A stretch of 64,000 nucleotides of DNA, from assembly GCA_947588835.1 (NCBI GenBank), contig CANPZS010000007.1:1-64000 (forward strand), written 5' to 3'. The stretch's first letter is position 1; every line of letters starts with the position of its first letter. Below, piece after piece: positions 8,135 to 15,345 of this stretch. The notes under the pieces were generated by a model. It was not told the DNA's origin, did no database searches, and saw only the letters and a list, made by a program, of their open reading frames with translations. The position numbers were made by a program, and so were the translations under genes. Source of the DNA: an uncultured Bacteroidales bacterium. GTDB taxonomy: Bacteria > Bacteroidota > Bacteroidia > Bacteroidales > UBA932.

Positions 8135-9103
8135 TTATATATAATATTTTTCTGTTTCCTTTATAATCGGTATTTCTGGCAAATTTCTATCTGCAACCAT
8201 TTCGTAAATTTTAGAAGCATACACCACATCATGCAATGCGAGACCGTAATTATAACATAAAATACGTTGTTGGTCAGACTTGCGTCCCAAATCTCTACCG
8301 TCAAGTACTTCACTTATTTCATTATAATCATGGAATTGAGAAAAATATTTGAAACCTTTGATATGATTGGTATCATCGCCGAAAATGCGGTCGAAAGTTG
8401 TATCGCAATTCTGAAATCCTCGTGTGTGAATAGGGATAACAGTTATTCCGCTTTCGAAAGATTTTTCATTTTCTACAAGGAGTCCCTCAGCACTTGTAAT
8501 GCAACTGAAAAGTACATCGACTGTTCCGACAAGCTTCTCGATGTTATCAACTATTTCAAATTTTACATTATCGTATTGATTGAACCGTTCTATAAATTGT
8601 TCTGTCTGATTCTTGTAATTAAAAAGTTTTACGTTAAAAAACATATTCGGTTCGCTTGATAATACACACAACAAAGTAGCTCGTGCTGTATTGCCTAATC
8701 CAATAAATCCATATATAGAAGCGTTTTTTTTGCGTACCGCCTTGGCAGATACAGCGCCCACAGCACCTGTACGCATGGTTGTAATCCAATCGCAATCCAT
8801 AAGCGCAAGTAAATCGCCGTTATAGGCATTGTAGAGCAACATATCGCTGCCTAAACTCGGGATAGCTCCGGCTATACGGTGTACTTCTTTTATGCCGAAA
8901 AACCTTAATTTGCTGCTATTCGATTTTGAGGGTGGAAGAAGACACGGCATGGAAGTGAAAAAATCTTCCTCTGTCGGATGTACGCTGATTTTTGCAGGGA
9001 GTTGAGCCTCTTTTTTCATTTGAAAACTCTCGTATATCCATTCTACGCACTGCATGGGAGATATATTCAATGAACGAATAAGTTGTTCAGAAATAATTTT
9101 CAT
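8135..9103 (-). CDS. Ornithine cyclodeaminase/mu-crystallin family dehydrogenase
   Basis: A protein of 322 residues. Hallmarks are MPCLLPPS, then GIKEVHRIAGAIPSLGSDML, then DCDWITTMRTGAVGAVSAK (substrate-side residues), and the Rossmann loop YGFIGLGNTARATLLCVLS around residue 133, followed by a second-domain DGRDLG motif. The family includes ornithine cyclodeaminase, alanine dehydrogenase, ketimine reductase and the SbnB enzyme of diaminopropionate synthesis. The substrate cannot be chosen from sequence. Its place between an opine-dehydrogenase scar and an ATP-grasp remnant, in a glycan locus with an aminotransferase, suggests formation of an unusual amino or imino acid substituent. That is inference. 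Confidence 0.75.
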   Translation of the reverse strand: MKIISEQLIRSLNISPMQCVEWIYESFQMKKEAQLPAKISVHPTEEDFFTSMPCLLPPSKSNSSKLRFFGIKEVHRIAGAIPSLGSDMLLYNAYNGDLLALMDCDWITTMRTGAVGAVSAKAVRKKNASIYGFIGLGNTARATLLCVLSSEPNMFFNVKLFNYKNQTEQFIERFNQYDNVKFEIVDNIEKLVGTVDVLFSCITSAEGLLVENEKSFESGITVIPIHTRGFQNCDTTFDRIFGDDTNHIKGFKYFSQFHDYNEISEVLDGRDLGRKSDQQRILCYNYGLALHDVVYASKIYEMVADRNLPEIPIIKETEKYYI

Positions 9104-9125
9104 ATATTATCTGATTTTTTCATTT

Positions 9126-9209
9126 CTATTTGTTTTGCGTCTGTATACCGGCACAAACATGCGCCAAATTGCCACCTCCCACAATGCAGATATTCACAAA
9201 TCTTACCAT
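9126..9209 (-). pseudogene. Opine-dehydrogenase N-terminal scar (27 codons)
   Basis: This is a mini-frame of 27 residues whose ATG overlaps the stop of the fusion gene as TAATG. Residues 7-21 (ICIVGGGNLAHVCAG) are the NAD-binding loop at the extreme N-terminus of octopine/opine dehydrogenases, normally IxGGGNLGHxxAG. The frame then stops after IQTQNK. A complete enzyme has about 360 residues, so nearly everything has been deleted while the start, the coupling to the upstream gene and a stop codon remain. Family recognition rests on this short motif only. Confidence 0.55.
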
Positions 9210-11023
9210 TATTTATCCAGTGATTTGAGAGCCTCTATCAACTTCTCATTGTCCGTATGGCCGCGGACGGCTATGCGCAAATATTGTTTCCCGTCGAAGC
9301 CGATTTTATCGGAGCAGTCCCTGATAAGAATATTTTGTTCTTTGAGCAGTCGTATGACGAGGGTTGCCGCTTTGCGGGGTGGCAATACTTTGGCAAGAAA
9401 ATAATTCGCCTGTGAGGGCATCACCCTGAGATACGGAATAGAACGAAGTCCTTCCTCGAAATTCCGGCGTTCCTCTATAAACCGGACACATGCTTTCTTG
9501 TAATCTTTTTCGTACTTGGTAAATATCTGCATGAAAAATTCGGCAAATGAATTCAGATTCCAAATGCTTACTGATTTTTTCATGTCTGCAATCATTTCCT
9601 TGTCGCTTGAGGCCAGAATCCCCAATCGCAATCCGGGGACTCCGTAGCTCTTTGATATGGACTTAATAACGACCAAATGGGGATATGTCTCAAGAATGTC
9701 GTCCCGCAGCAGGGAGCAGGTCTTCCATTGCTCACTGAAATCCACAAAACTTTCATCTACAATCAGCCGTATATCCGATTCCTCGCACCATGCAGCCAGC
9801 GACAGGATATCATCAAAAGGAATGAAATTGCCCGAAGGATTGTCCGGATTGATGAGCAACAGGGTATCTACAGGATGTGTACCGAAATATTCTTTTAAGT
9901 CTTGCGCCGAATAGCGGTATTCATCGTTATCCGGAATGAAGGTGACCAGTGCGTTATTATTAACCCGGTTGGGGTATTCCTCAAAAGTCGGCCGGGTAAT
10001 GCCTATCTTGCCTTTTTCCTTCTCCATGAGGATTTTGATAAGCTCCGCTGCACCATTGCCCGGAATGATATACTCCTCACTTACTCCCCAGCATTTACTG
10101 GCAAGCAGCGAATTGATTTTCATTCCGGACGGGTATTCCGTAAGCAATGTCTTGAAATTCGCCTGCATCTCATCGATGATCTTCGACGAGGGGAAAAAGG
10201 GATTCACCAAGTAGCAATAATCCAACATTTTTGGGAATCTCCAATAGCCGCCATACCGTCCGTAATACTTGCGGAGCATGTCGTCATCTTCAGCAAACAG
10301 AGCTTCAGCAATATCCAGATCTTGCTTGTCGTCTATCTCGTACCATTTTTTGTCGGGAATAGGCAATGCTTTCAGTTCATGTGAATTGAGAAACGAAATT
10401 ATGCGCAATACATTTTCGTAGTATTCGTTGTTTCCTTCAACTTTACAATAGGCATCAAGGAAAGGAACATACTTTGTTGAACTGAAATCCTTTGAAAATT
10501 TATAGACGTTCATCGTCTTGTAGTAATTGCTCGCCTCGTTGTATTTGAACGCATCTTTGGTTATGAAATTGATGATGTTGTTGTCTTCGTCTATTCTCAC
10601 CATCGTTCCGTCCATCCACGTTTCGTATTTGCTGACAAGAGCCAGATTGGGATATGGACTTTCAAGCAGGATCTCGAATATGCCGTCTTCGAATATAAGA
10701 TCACTTTCCACCAGAAGGGTGTCATCCTCCTGCAGTTGCCGCTTGGTCAAAGCCAATGAATATATATTGTTGGTTTTATCATAAACCGGATTGGTAACAT
10801 ATTCTATCTTCAAATCCCCGTATGTATGACCGACATAATCCATCAGTTTCTCCCCTTTATAACCCACGACAATGATCACCCGATTGAGTTTCAATCGGGA
10901 CAGTTGGGTCAGTAATCGATCAATCAAAAGAGTTCCGTTGACCGGCACCATACATTTGGTATTATGCTCGGTATATTTGCCGAAACGTCTGCCCATTCCG
11001 GCTGCTAATATGATTGCCTGCAT
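9209..11023 (-). CDS. Bifunctional sugar/alcohol-phosphate nucleotidyltransferase and class I aminotransferase-fold (CobD-like) enzyme
   Basis: A fusion of 604 residues. Residues 1-235 are a LicC/RmlA-type nucleotidyltransferase: IILAAGMGRRFGKYTEHNTK with the signature GxGxR-K, and LLVESDLIFED as the metal-binding region. Residues about 245-604 are a fold-type I PLP enzyme resembling HisC and CobD: EEYIIPGNGAAELIKILM, NPDNPSGNFIPFDD, and IKSISKSYGVPGLRLGIL with the PLP lysine. In relatives the second domain decarboxylates phosphoserine or phosphothreonine, or transaminates; the first makes a CDP adduct. A product such as CDP-ethanolamine or CDP-aminopropanol for the phosphotransferase at 7123-7875 is a reasonable inference, not shown. 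The gene lies four bases after the GT2 scar and overlaps the opine-dehydrogenase scar. Confidence 0.8.
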   Translation of the reverse strand: MQAIILAAGMGRRFGKYTEHNTKCMVPVNGTLLIDRLLTQLSRLKLNRVIIVVGYKGEKLMDYVGHTYGDLKIEYVTNPVYDKTNNIYSLALTKRQLQEDDTLLVESDLIFEDGIFEILLESPYPNLALVSKYETWMDGTMVRIDEDNNIINFITKDAFKYNEASNYYKTMNVYKFSKDFSSTKYVPFLDAYCKVEGNNEYYENVLRIISFLNSHELKALPIPDKKWYEIDDKQDLDIAEALFAEDDDMLRKYYGRYGGYWRFPKMLDYCYLVNPFFPSSKIIDEMQANFKTLLTEYPSGMKINSLLASKCWGVSEEYIIPGNGAAELIKILMEKEKGKIGITRPTFEEYPNRVNNNALVTFIPDNDEYRYSAQDLKEYFGTHPVDTLLLINPDNPSGNFIPFDDILSLAAWCEESDIRLIVDESFVDFSEQWKTCSLLRDDILETYPHLVVIKSISKSYGVPGLRLGILASSDKEMIADMKKSVSIWNLNSFAEFFMQIFTKYEKDYKKACVRFIEERRNFEEGLRSIPYLRVMPSQANYFLAKVLPPRKAATLVIRLLKEQNILIRDCSDKIGFDGKQYLRIAVRGHTDNEKLIEALKSLDK

Positions 11024-11027
11024 AATA

Positions 11028-11108
11028 CTATTTATTTAATTTGAGCATAAATTCTTTTCCTATGTAATTTTTGTATGTGGCAATTGATACAGTTAGGATT
11101 TTATTCAT
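11028..11108 (-). pseudogene. Glycosyltransferase family 2 scar (26 codons)
   Basis: A frame from ATG 11108 to TAG 11028 begins MNKILTVSIATYKNYIGKEF. The first 12 residues are a standard GT2 start and resemble the intact GT2 of this locus (KILTVSVAAYNVE). The last dozen do not continue the family and end at a stop. An internal deletion has thus removed almost the whole gene but left start, stop and operon spacing. The nucleotide sequence around the start also resembles that of the gene at 6109-7107, so it was a paralogue. Confidence 0.55.
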
Positions 11109-11135
11109 AATATATTGTTTATCCTTTATTGTCTT

Positions 11136-11531
11136 TTATTCTTTCTCTAATTGGGTTATAGCGTTATTATAAAAATTTTCTAAACTGCTGGCCTGACTGC
11201 ATATATCAAATAATTGAGACAATCCGCAAACACTCCTATTGTATTCGTATCCCAATATAATGCTTGCCCATATTTTTGGACATGTTTCAATACTTTGAAA
11301 CGTAACGCACTCCGTCATTGCCATCTCTACCGTTATCTTGTCCGACAATACACACGGCAGGCCTGTCGCCTGCGCTTCAATACCTACAACCGGAAGTCCT
11401 TCGTATCTTGACGGCAATACGAACACATCCATTGCCTGATACAGTCTATACACATCATCTCGGTTTCCTAAGAACAATATATTATCCTGTATATTCCGTG
11501 ATGCTTCTATTTTCTCAAATAACATCTCCAT
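11136..11531 (-). pseudogene. C-terminal half of a second GT4 glycosyltransferase
   Basis: An open frame of 131 residues that corresponds only to the donor-binding half of a GT4 enzyme. It contains NILFLGNRDDVYRLYQAMDV, then FVLPSRYEGLPVVGIEAQAT with the E-x7-E sugar-nucleotide motif region, then GLPCVLSDK. It is homologous to, but clearly diverged from, the C-terminal half encoded at 11515-11808. It starts inside the last 17 bases of that gene. There is no N-terminal acceptor domain anywhere nearby, so this is a truncated paralogue or a recombination by-product. It could in principle be expressed by translational coupling. Confidence 0.7.
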
Positions 11532-12590
11532 AATAATTTATCAACTTGATTGATGCTTTTGTAACGTCATACTTAGAATACACCCAATGCGATATTTCTG
11601 CTGTTGGTATTTGTCCCAAGATGCTTTCAGCCCATTTTTCAACAGAATTATAGAGAGACATTCTTTGTGTACTGTCTGAAATAACAGCATCATCTGGAAC
11701 TACGTCTGACATTACCGTCCTAACACCGCAAAACTGAGCTTCGACTGCCGCTATGCCAAGGCCCTCATATCTTGACGGGAAAACAAACACATCCATAGCC
11801 TCATACAACCTATAGACATCATTTCTGTTGCCGAAAAGTTTTACCCCCCCCTGAGTCGCTTGACTTTTTCTTCTATCTTCTTTCTGTCGGGGCCATCACC
11901 GATGAGAATCAGAACCGCATCTGGATTCTGCTTATATACTTCTTCGAAAACATCTATAAGAAACTCCTGGTTCTTCTGATAACAGAATCGTCCTACATGG
12001 CCTATCACAAATTTTCCTTCAAGTCCAAGTTCTTTTCTTACTTCATTGCGAACGTTCTCATTATACTTGAACTTGTCTAAATCAATGGCATTATTAAATA
12101 TTGTCACCTCGCCGCGTTCCATGGATCTTCTGCCGAACAACCATTCGCCTGCATATCTGGAACATGCAGCATAGTGTGTCGCATAAACCTTCGCAAACGG
12201 GCGGAGTGTGTATTTCAGAATATTTTTCTTCCACTCTCCCGGAGCCGCTGTTGAATGGCTATGTGCAATTCTGACCGGCACTCCAGCCTTTTTGGCTGCA
12301 TATAGCGGGAATACACTTAAAGTGTTGATATGGGAATGTACTATCTTATAATGATTTTCTTTGAAAAGATTTTTTAAAGCAAATATGTATTTTCCGAGTT
12401 TCTGATACGGTGGAACTATATAGACTTTGCCGCCAAGACTCTCGATTTCCTCGCGGGGGATGCATGTCGAATCCTCATCGACTATAAAGTCAAACTGTAT
12501 CTTGCTGCGGTTGATATAGCGATAGTAGTTCATTACGACCGCTTCAACCCCTGCATTGTTCATCTTTCCGACAACCTGTGCGACACGCAT
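11515..12590 (-). pseudogene. GT4 glycosyltransferase interrupted at a G8 tract (possible phase-variable gene)
   Basis: The first part starts at ATG 12590 (MRVAQVVGKMNNAGVEAVVM) and has SHSTAA, FNNAIDLDKF and VIGHVGRFCYQKNQEFLIDV, all typical of capsule GT4 enzymes. It ends ...KVKRLRGG and TAA at 11841 directly after eight G (minus strand, 11844-11851). One more G would continue the frame as VKLFGNRNDVYRLYEAMDVF and on through PSRYEGLGIAAVEAQ to the stop at 11515, giving about 358 residues, a normal GT4 length. As read, the donor-binding half is out of frame. The run of eight identical bases exactly at the break suggests slipped-strand phase variation, but a homopolymer sequencing error would look the same. 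Confidence 0.8.
11844..11851 (-). repeat. G8 homopolymer tract inside the GT4 gene
   Basis: Eight consecutive C on the plus strand read as eight G in the coding strand, between codons for KRL and the continuing donor domain. With 8 G the next codon is TAA. With 9 (or 6) G the GT4 frame is restored. Tracts of this length are typical contingency loci for slipped-strand mispairing. Confidence 0.85.
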
Positions 12591-12616
12591 TCTGCCCGAT
12601 CTCCCTTTCACATATA

Positions 12617-13429
12617 TTATACTCCATTGCCCCTCAAGACCGATTTCACCGTAGCGAACATGATTTTCATATCCACCCACAACGATCGGTTCTTACAGTA
12701 CCATAGTTCCATATGCTGTCGCCTGCCGTCCGAATATGCGGCGTCATTCCTCGCATATGCCTGCCAATAGCCGGTCAATCCTGGCTTCACCGATAACAGC
12801 ATCTCCTGCTGCTCCTGTGTGTAGTTATCTCTGAGTTCTTCCTCAATGACGGGACGAGGACCCACCAATGACAAATCGTTTTTTATCAATATATTATATG
12901 TAATCTGTGGAAGTTCATCGATGCTCAATTGCCGGATTTTTGCTCCGAAGCATCTGCTTCCGTCACCAGGCTTCTTCCAACCGATAAGACGCCTGTCGTC
13001 GCGGAGCTTGTATTCGTGCCTGTATTCCTCCAATTGCTCCGGCGTCAGCATATCTTCAAGCCTGTCGGCCCCTTTTTGCATTGTCCTCAATTTCAATATC
13101 CTTATCGGCTTTCGGTTACGGCCTACCCTTGTATGCATATAGAACGGATTCCCGGGATCTTTGCACATTATCATGACTGCAATGATCATAACAGGTATTA
13201 GAAGTACAATGCTTGCAAGCGCGGATATCACTATGTCGAAACTCCGTTTGAAGAATTCATATGCGGGCTTCGGTCTGACTTCGGCGGCAGTATCATTGCG
13301 TTTTTGGATAGGAGCTGCGACGTTGGTTCGCCGTAAATTACTCCCATTCGATTGCCACCCGGCCGTGATATCAACCGCTTCATCCATCATCTCCAATCCG
13401 ACAGGCCGTTCTTCCAAGTCAATGTTCAT
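12617..13429 (-). CDS. Initiating undecaprenyl-phosphate sugar phosphotransferase (WcaJ/WbaP C-terminal-domain type)
   Basis: A small monotopic phosphoglycosyltransferase of 270 residues. After a variable 55-residue cytoplasmic start come YEFFKRSFDIVISALASIVL and the re-entrant membrane helix. Then follow FYMHTRVGRNRKPIRILKLR, the catalytic-region pattern DELPQITYNIL, LSLVGPRPVIEEEL and VKPGLTGYWQAYARND. These are the conserved blocks of the bacterial sugar transferase family, which moves a sugar-1-phosphate from UDP-sugar to undecaprenyl phosphate and starts repeat-unit synthesis. It is the first glycan gene transcribed here, ahead of the GT4 gene, as expected. The sugar is unknown. Confidence 0.9.
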   Translation of the reverse strand: MNIDLEERPVGLEMMDEAVDITAGWQSNGSNLRRTNVAAPIQKRNDTAAEVRPKPAYEFFKRSFDIVISALASIVLLIPVMIIAVMIMCKDPGNPFYMHTRVGRNRKPIRILKLRTMQKGADRLEDMLTPEQLEEYRHEYKLRDDRRLIGWKKPGDGSRCFGAKIRQLSIDELPQITYNILIKNDLSLVGPRPVIEEELRDNYTQEQQEMLLSVKPGLTGYWQAYARNDAAYSDGRRQHMELWYCKNRSLWVDMKIMFATVKSVLRGNGV

Positions 13430-13487
13430 TGCTGCTTTTCTTCGAAAATGTTTTATTGCTCAAAACGGGGGTAATGCGTTTCCGCAC

Positions 13488-14594
13488 TCAGGCGCTCTGC
13501 GCCAAAGTGCGACGCTTTACGGCTTCGTTGATTTTCATGCACGTCAGGTCGATGAGCACCGCAAGGCTCCAAAGACGACCGTCACTACCTTGCGGGCAGG
13601 CCTCCAGCTGCATTGCCGCCACATTTGCGACGGCTTCGGCGCGCTTCCAGTCGGCTGGGCCGATGCCCCACATCAATGTCCGGTACAGCATGAACACGTC
13701 ACGGGAATTCAGCGTCGTGGCCTTCACGGCATCAGAGACTGTCATATCCGCCACACCTGCCTTGATAGCAGAGCACGTGGTACTTGCATGGTTCGTCGTA
13801 TAGGCGGCATCCGTCATATCCGACGTGCTTGCCATGGCGGGCACGGTCTTCGATCCGCAGCCGATAATCCGCTCAAAGCAACGGTTGCGGGCCTTCACGA
13901 TGAACGCGTCAAATCGCGTGTCGCCATGGACGTTCGAGTTTCCCGTCATCACGTCTATACGCTGCAATGCTTCGCCTGTCCCGATGCCCTCCCAGCTGCC
14001 GGCGGCGTTAAGTTCCTCTGCCCATGTTTCTACGTGGCTGCGCATGTACTGAAATGCAGGATTCTCTAACTTGTCTTCTTCCGCGGCATAGCGCATGGAT
14101 TCGATGATGCAGTTCAGTATGCCGTACTCAGTCCGGCGTTCTTCTTCAGTGAATGAACGGGATGAATTGTTGGCCTTAGACTGCCATTCCTCTATGGCAC
14201 GACAAGCACGGCGGGCAACCATAATGTCCCTGCGGACATCGAATGCCGCATCAGGCATGTGAAAGATATTGTACAGCACTGGGACAAGGCGGCCGCAGCG
14301 CTCCAAGGACGAATTGCTGAGGCAACGCCTCAGGCAGATCCCGAAAAGCCTCTCAATCGCCGCACGGTGAGATGCGACGCTGCCGTACCAAGCCTCTCCC
14401 CTGCAGGACACACTCTCTCCGTTAGCACTTCTGACATCACCGTTGACATACCCGCTCTCGCCGCCGACGGCCGCCATGCCCGCAACGGAGAGATGTATCT
14501 CCATCAATGCCTCCACGGCATCGTCCGACAGGGTCCTCCCCGTCTCGACGGCGTTTACCTCGGCTATGTATTTCTTCAGTTTCGCATCCAACAT
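13488..14594 (-). CDS. Conserved protein of unknown function at the head of the polysaccharide locus
   Basis: I cannot name this protein. I chose ATG 14594 (MLDAKLKKYIAEVNAVETGR), giving 368 residues. The longer frame to 14813 adds 73 Arg-rich residues with non-coding character. The protein is predicted largely helical, has no signal peptide or membrane helix, and is rich in Cys, Arg and Glu (for example FGICLRRCLSNSSLERCGRL). It is followed after 58 bases by the sugar phosphotransferase. In Bacteroides the first genes of such loci are often UpxY/UpxZ antitermination factors. This protein shows no NusG-like motif, and any regulatory role would be a guess from position. Confidence 0.55.
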   Translation of the reverse strand: MLDAKLKKYIAEVNAVETGRTLSDDAVEALMEIHLSVAGMAAVGGESGYVNGDVRSANGESVSCRGEAWYGSVASHRAAIERLFGICLRRCLSNSSLERCGRLVPVLYNIFHMPDAAFDVRRDIMVARRACRAIEEWQSKANNSSRSFTEEERRTEYGILNCIIESMRYAAEEDKLENPAFQYMRSHVETWAEELNAAGSWEGIGTGEALQRIDVMTGNSNVHGDTRFDAFIVKARNRCFERIIGCGSKTVPAMASTSDMTDAAYTTNHASTTCSAIKAGVADMTVSDAVKATTLNSRDVFMLYRTLMWGIGPADWKRAEAVANVAAMQLEACPQGSDGRLWSLAVLIDLTCMKINEAVKRRTLAQSA

Positions 14595-14965
14595 ATTTCT
14601 TCGTTCTCTTTGCGCAGCCCTGACGGACAACGCACTATGCGGCGCCGTCATGGCGCTTCTCCCTCTCCCGCGCCGCGTGAGCTTCCGCCCACATGCGACG
14701 TGGCATCTCCGGTCCGGCCGACTGCGGCTTACGCCGCCCGGCTCCCGGCAACTCGCAATGTTGCACCACCGCCCCTGCCGTGAACCTCCTACTTTTGTAT
14801 CCTTTCTTTGCAAGAGTGAACACTATTCCGCAATGGGCTGATTGTTACTGCGATGCAATGCCGTTCGAAATATCTTTATTCGATTGTTGTGACTTTTTTT
14901 ATGACAAACGATGTTTCGTGGCGCAGGCATGATTGTGCCGCATGCATACGCAGACTATATACAAG

Positions 14966-15001
14966 TATTGCCGACACGGAGGACGTCTCATGTCGGCAAT
15001 A
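14966..15001. repeat. Perfect 11-base inverted repeat (dyad)
   Basis: TATTGCCGACA (14966-14976) and TGTCGGCAATA (14991-15001) are perfect inverted copies separated by 14 bases that contain the palindrome GACGTC. There is no T-run afterwards, so it is not an ordinary terminator. It could be a regulator-binding dyad or an RNA hairpin. The spacer is too short for an invertible promoter. Confidence 0.5.
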
Positions 15002-15027
15002 TGCTGCAAACCACCCTATTACAATCC

Positions 15028-15035
15028 GGGGGGGG
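15028..15035 (+). repeat. Intergenic G8 homopolymer tract
   Basis: Eight G followed by TAATA. The same string GGGGGGGGTAA occurs on the coding strand at the break in the GT4 gene. Here it lies about 55 bases upstream of a plus-strand -7 box, outside any credible coding frame. Confidence 0.7.
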
Positions 15036-15067
15036 TAATATTCCAGAAAATTTATTTGCCTGTTTTC

Positions 15068-15097
15068 TTGGCGAATGACGGAATTATTGTACCTTTG
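15068..15097 (+). promoter_or_regulatory. Promoter upstream of a leader or small RNA ahead of trkA
   Basis: TACCTTTG at 15090-15097 is a full match to the Bacteroidetes -7 box TAnnTTTG, with a TTGG at 15068-15071 in the -33 region. Transcription would start near 15104, about 240 bases before trkA. Confidence 0.5.
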
Positions 15098-15103
15098 CAC
15101 CCG

Positions 15104-15176
15104 ACTTTGTATTCACTCTTGCAAAGAGATAGCACTTTTTTGCAGGAATGCGTTTTCAGAAGGAGAAAACGTTTTT
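15104..15176 (+). ncRNA. Candidate small RNA or attenuated leader
   Basis: Between the promoter at 15090-15097 and a terminator-like hairpin lies a stretch of about 73 bases. It contains a possible stem TGCAAA/TTTGCA and then CGTTTTC (15151-15157) pairing with GAAAACG (15165-15171), followed by five T. It could be a free small RNA or a transcription attenuator for trkA. There is no family recognition; the evidence is only promoter plus terminator geometry. Confidence 0.3.
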
Positions 15177-15333
15177 CATTCAATTCAGTATTACGACTCG
15201 CAGTTCAGTTCTCTCGCCTGCTCCTTATTAATCAGTTGTGTCCTGCGCCTTGTTACGACCCGGCATCACGACAAAAATTCTTCAAAAACGATTGCAAAGA
15301 CGCACGCGGTTTTCCGTTTCACGGTTTTTGTGC

Positions 15334-15341
15334 TAAATTCG
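15334..15341 (+). promoter_or_regulatory. Possible trkA-proximal -7 box
   Basis: TAAATTCG lies five bases before the trkA ATG, with a T-rich -33 region about 20 bases upstream. If used, the message would be essentially leaderless. Confidence 0.3.
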
Positions 15342-15345
15342 CAGC

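Larger units (their letters stand above)
14595..15345. other. Intergenic region of 751 bases between the polysaccharide locus and trkA
   Basis: No convincing protein gene lies here. It must hold the promoter of the leftward polysaccharide operon, but I found no clear minus-strand TAnnTTTG box. Visible elements are a plus-strand TACTTTTG at 14791-14798, an inverted repeat at 14966-15001, a G8 tract at 15028-15035, a plus-strand promoter at 15090-15097, a possible terminator at 15151-15176, and a second -7-like box directly ahead of trkA. Short open frames in it lack coding character. Confidence 0.5.

Noticed and set aside
14595-14813. N-terminal extension of the unknown protein at the head of the locus
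   Set aside because: The extra 73 residues are Arg/Pro-rich with non-coding character, while the ATG at 14594 begins a normal helical protein.
14966-15001. Invertible promoter of the Mpi/capsule type
   Set aside because: The inverted copies are only 14 bases apart, too short for an inverting promoter segment, and no matching serine recombinase gene is in the window.
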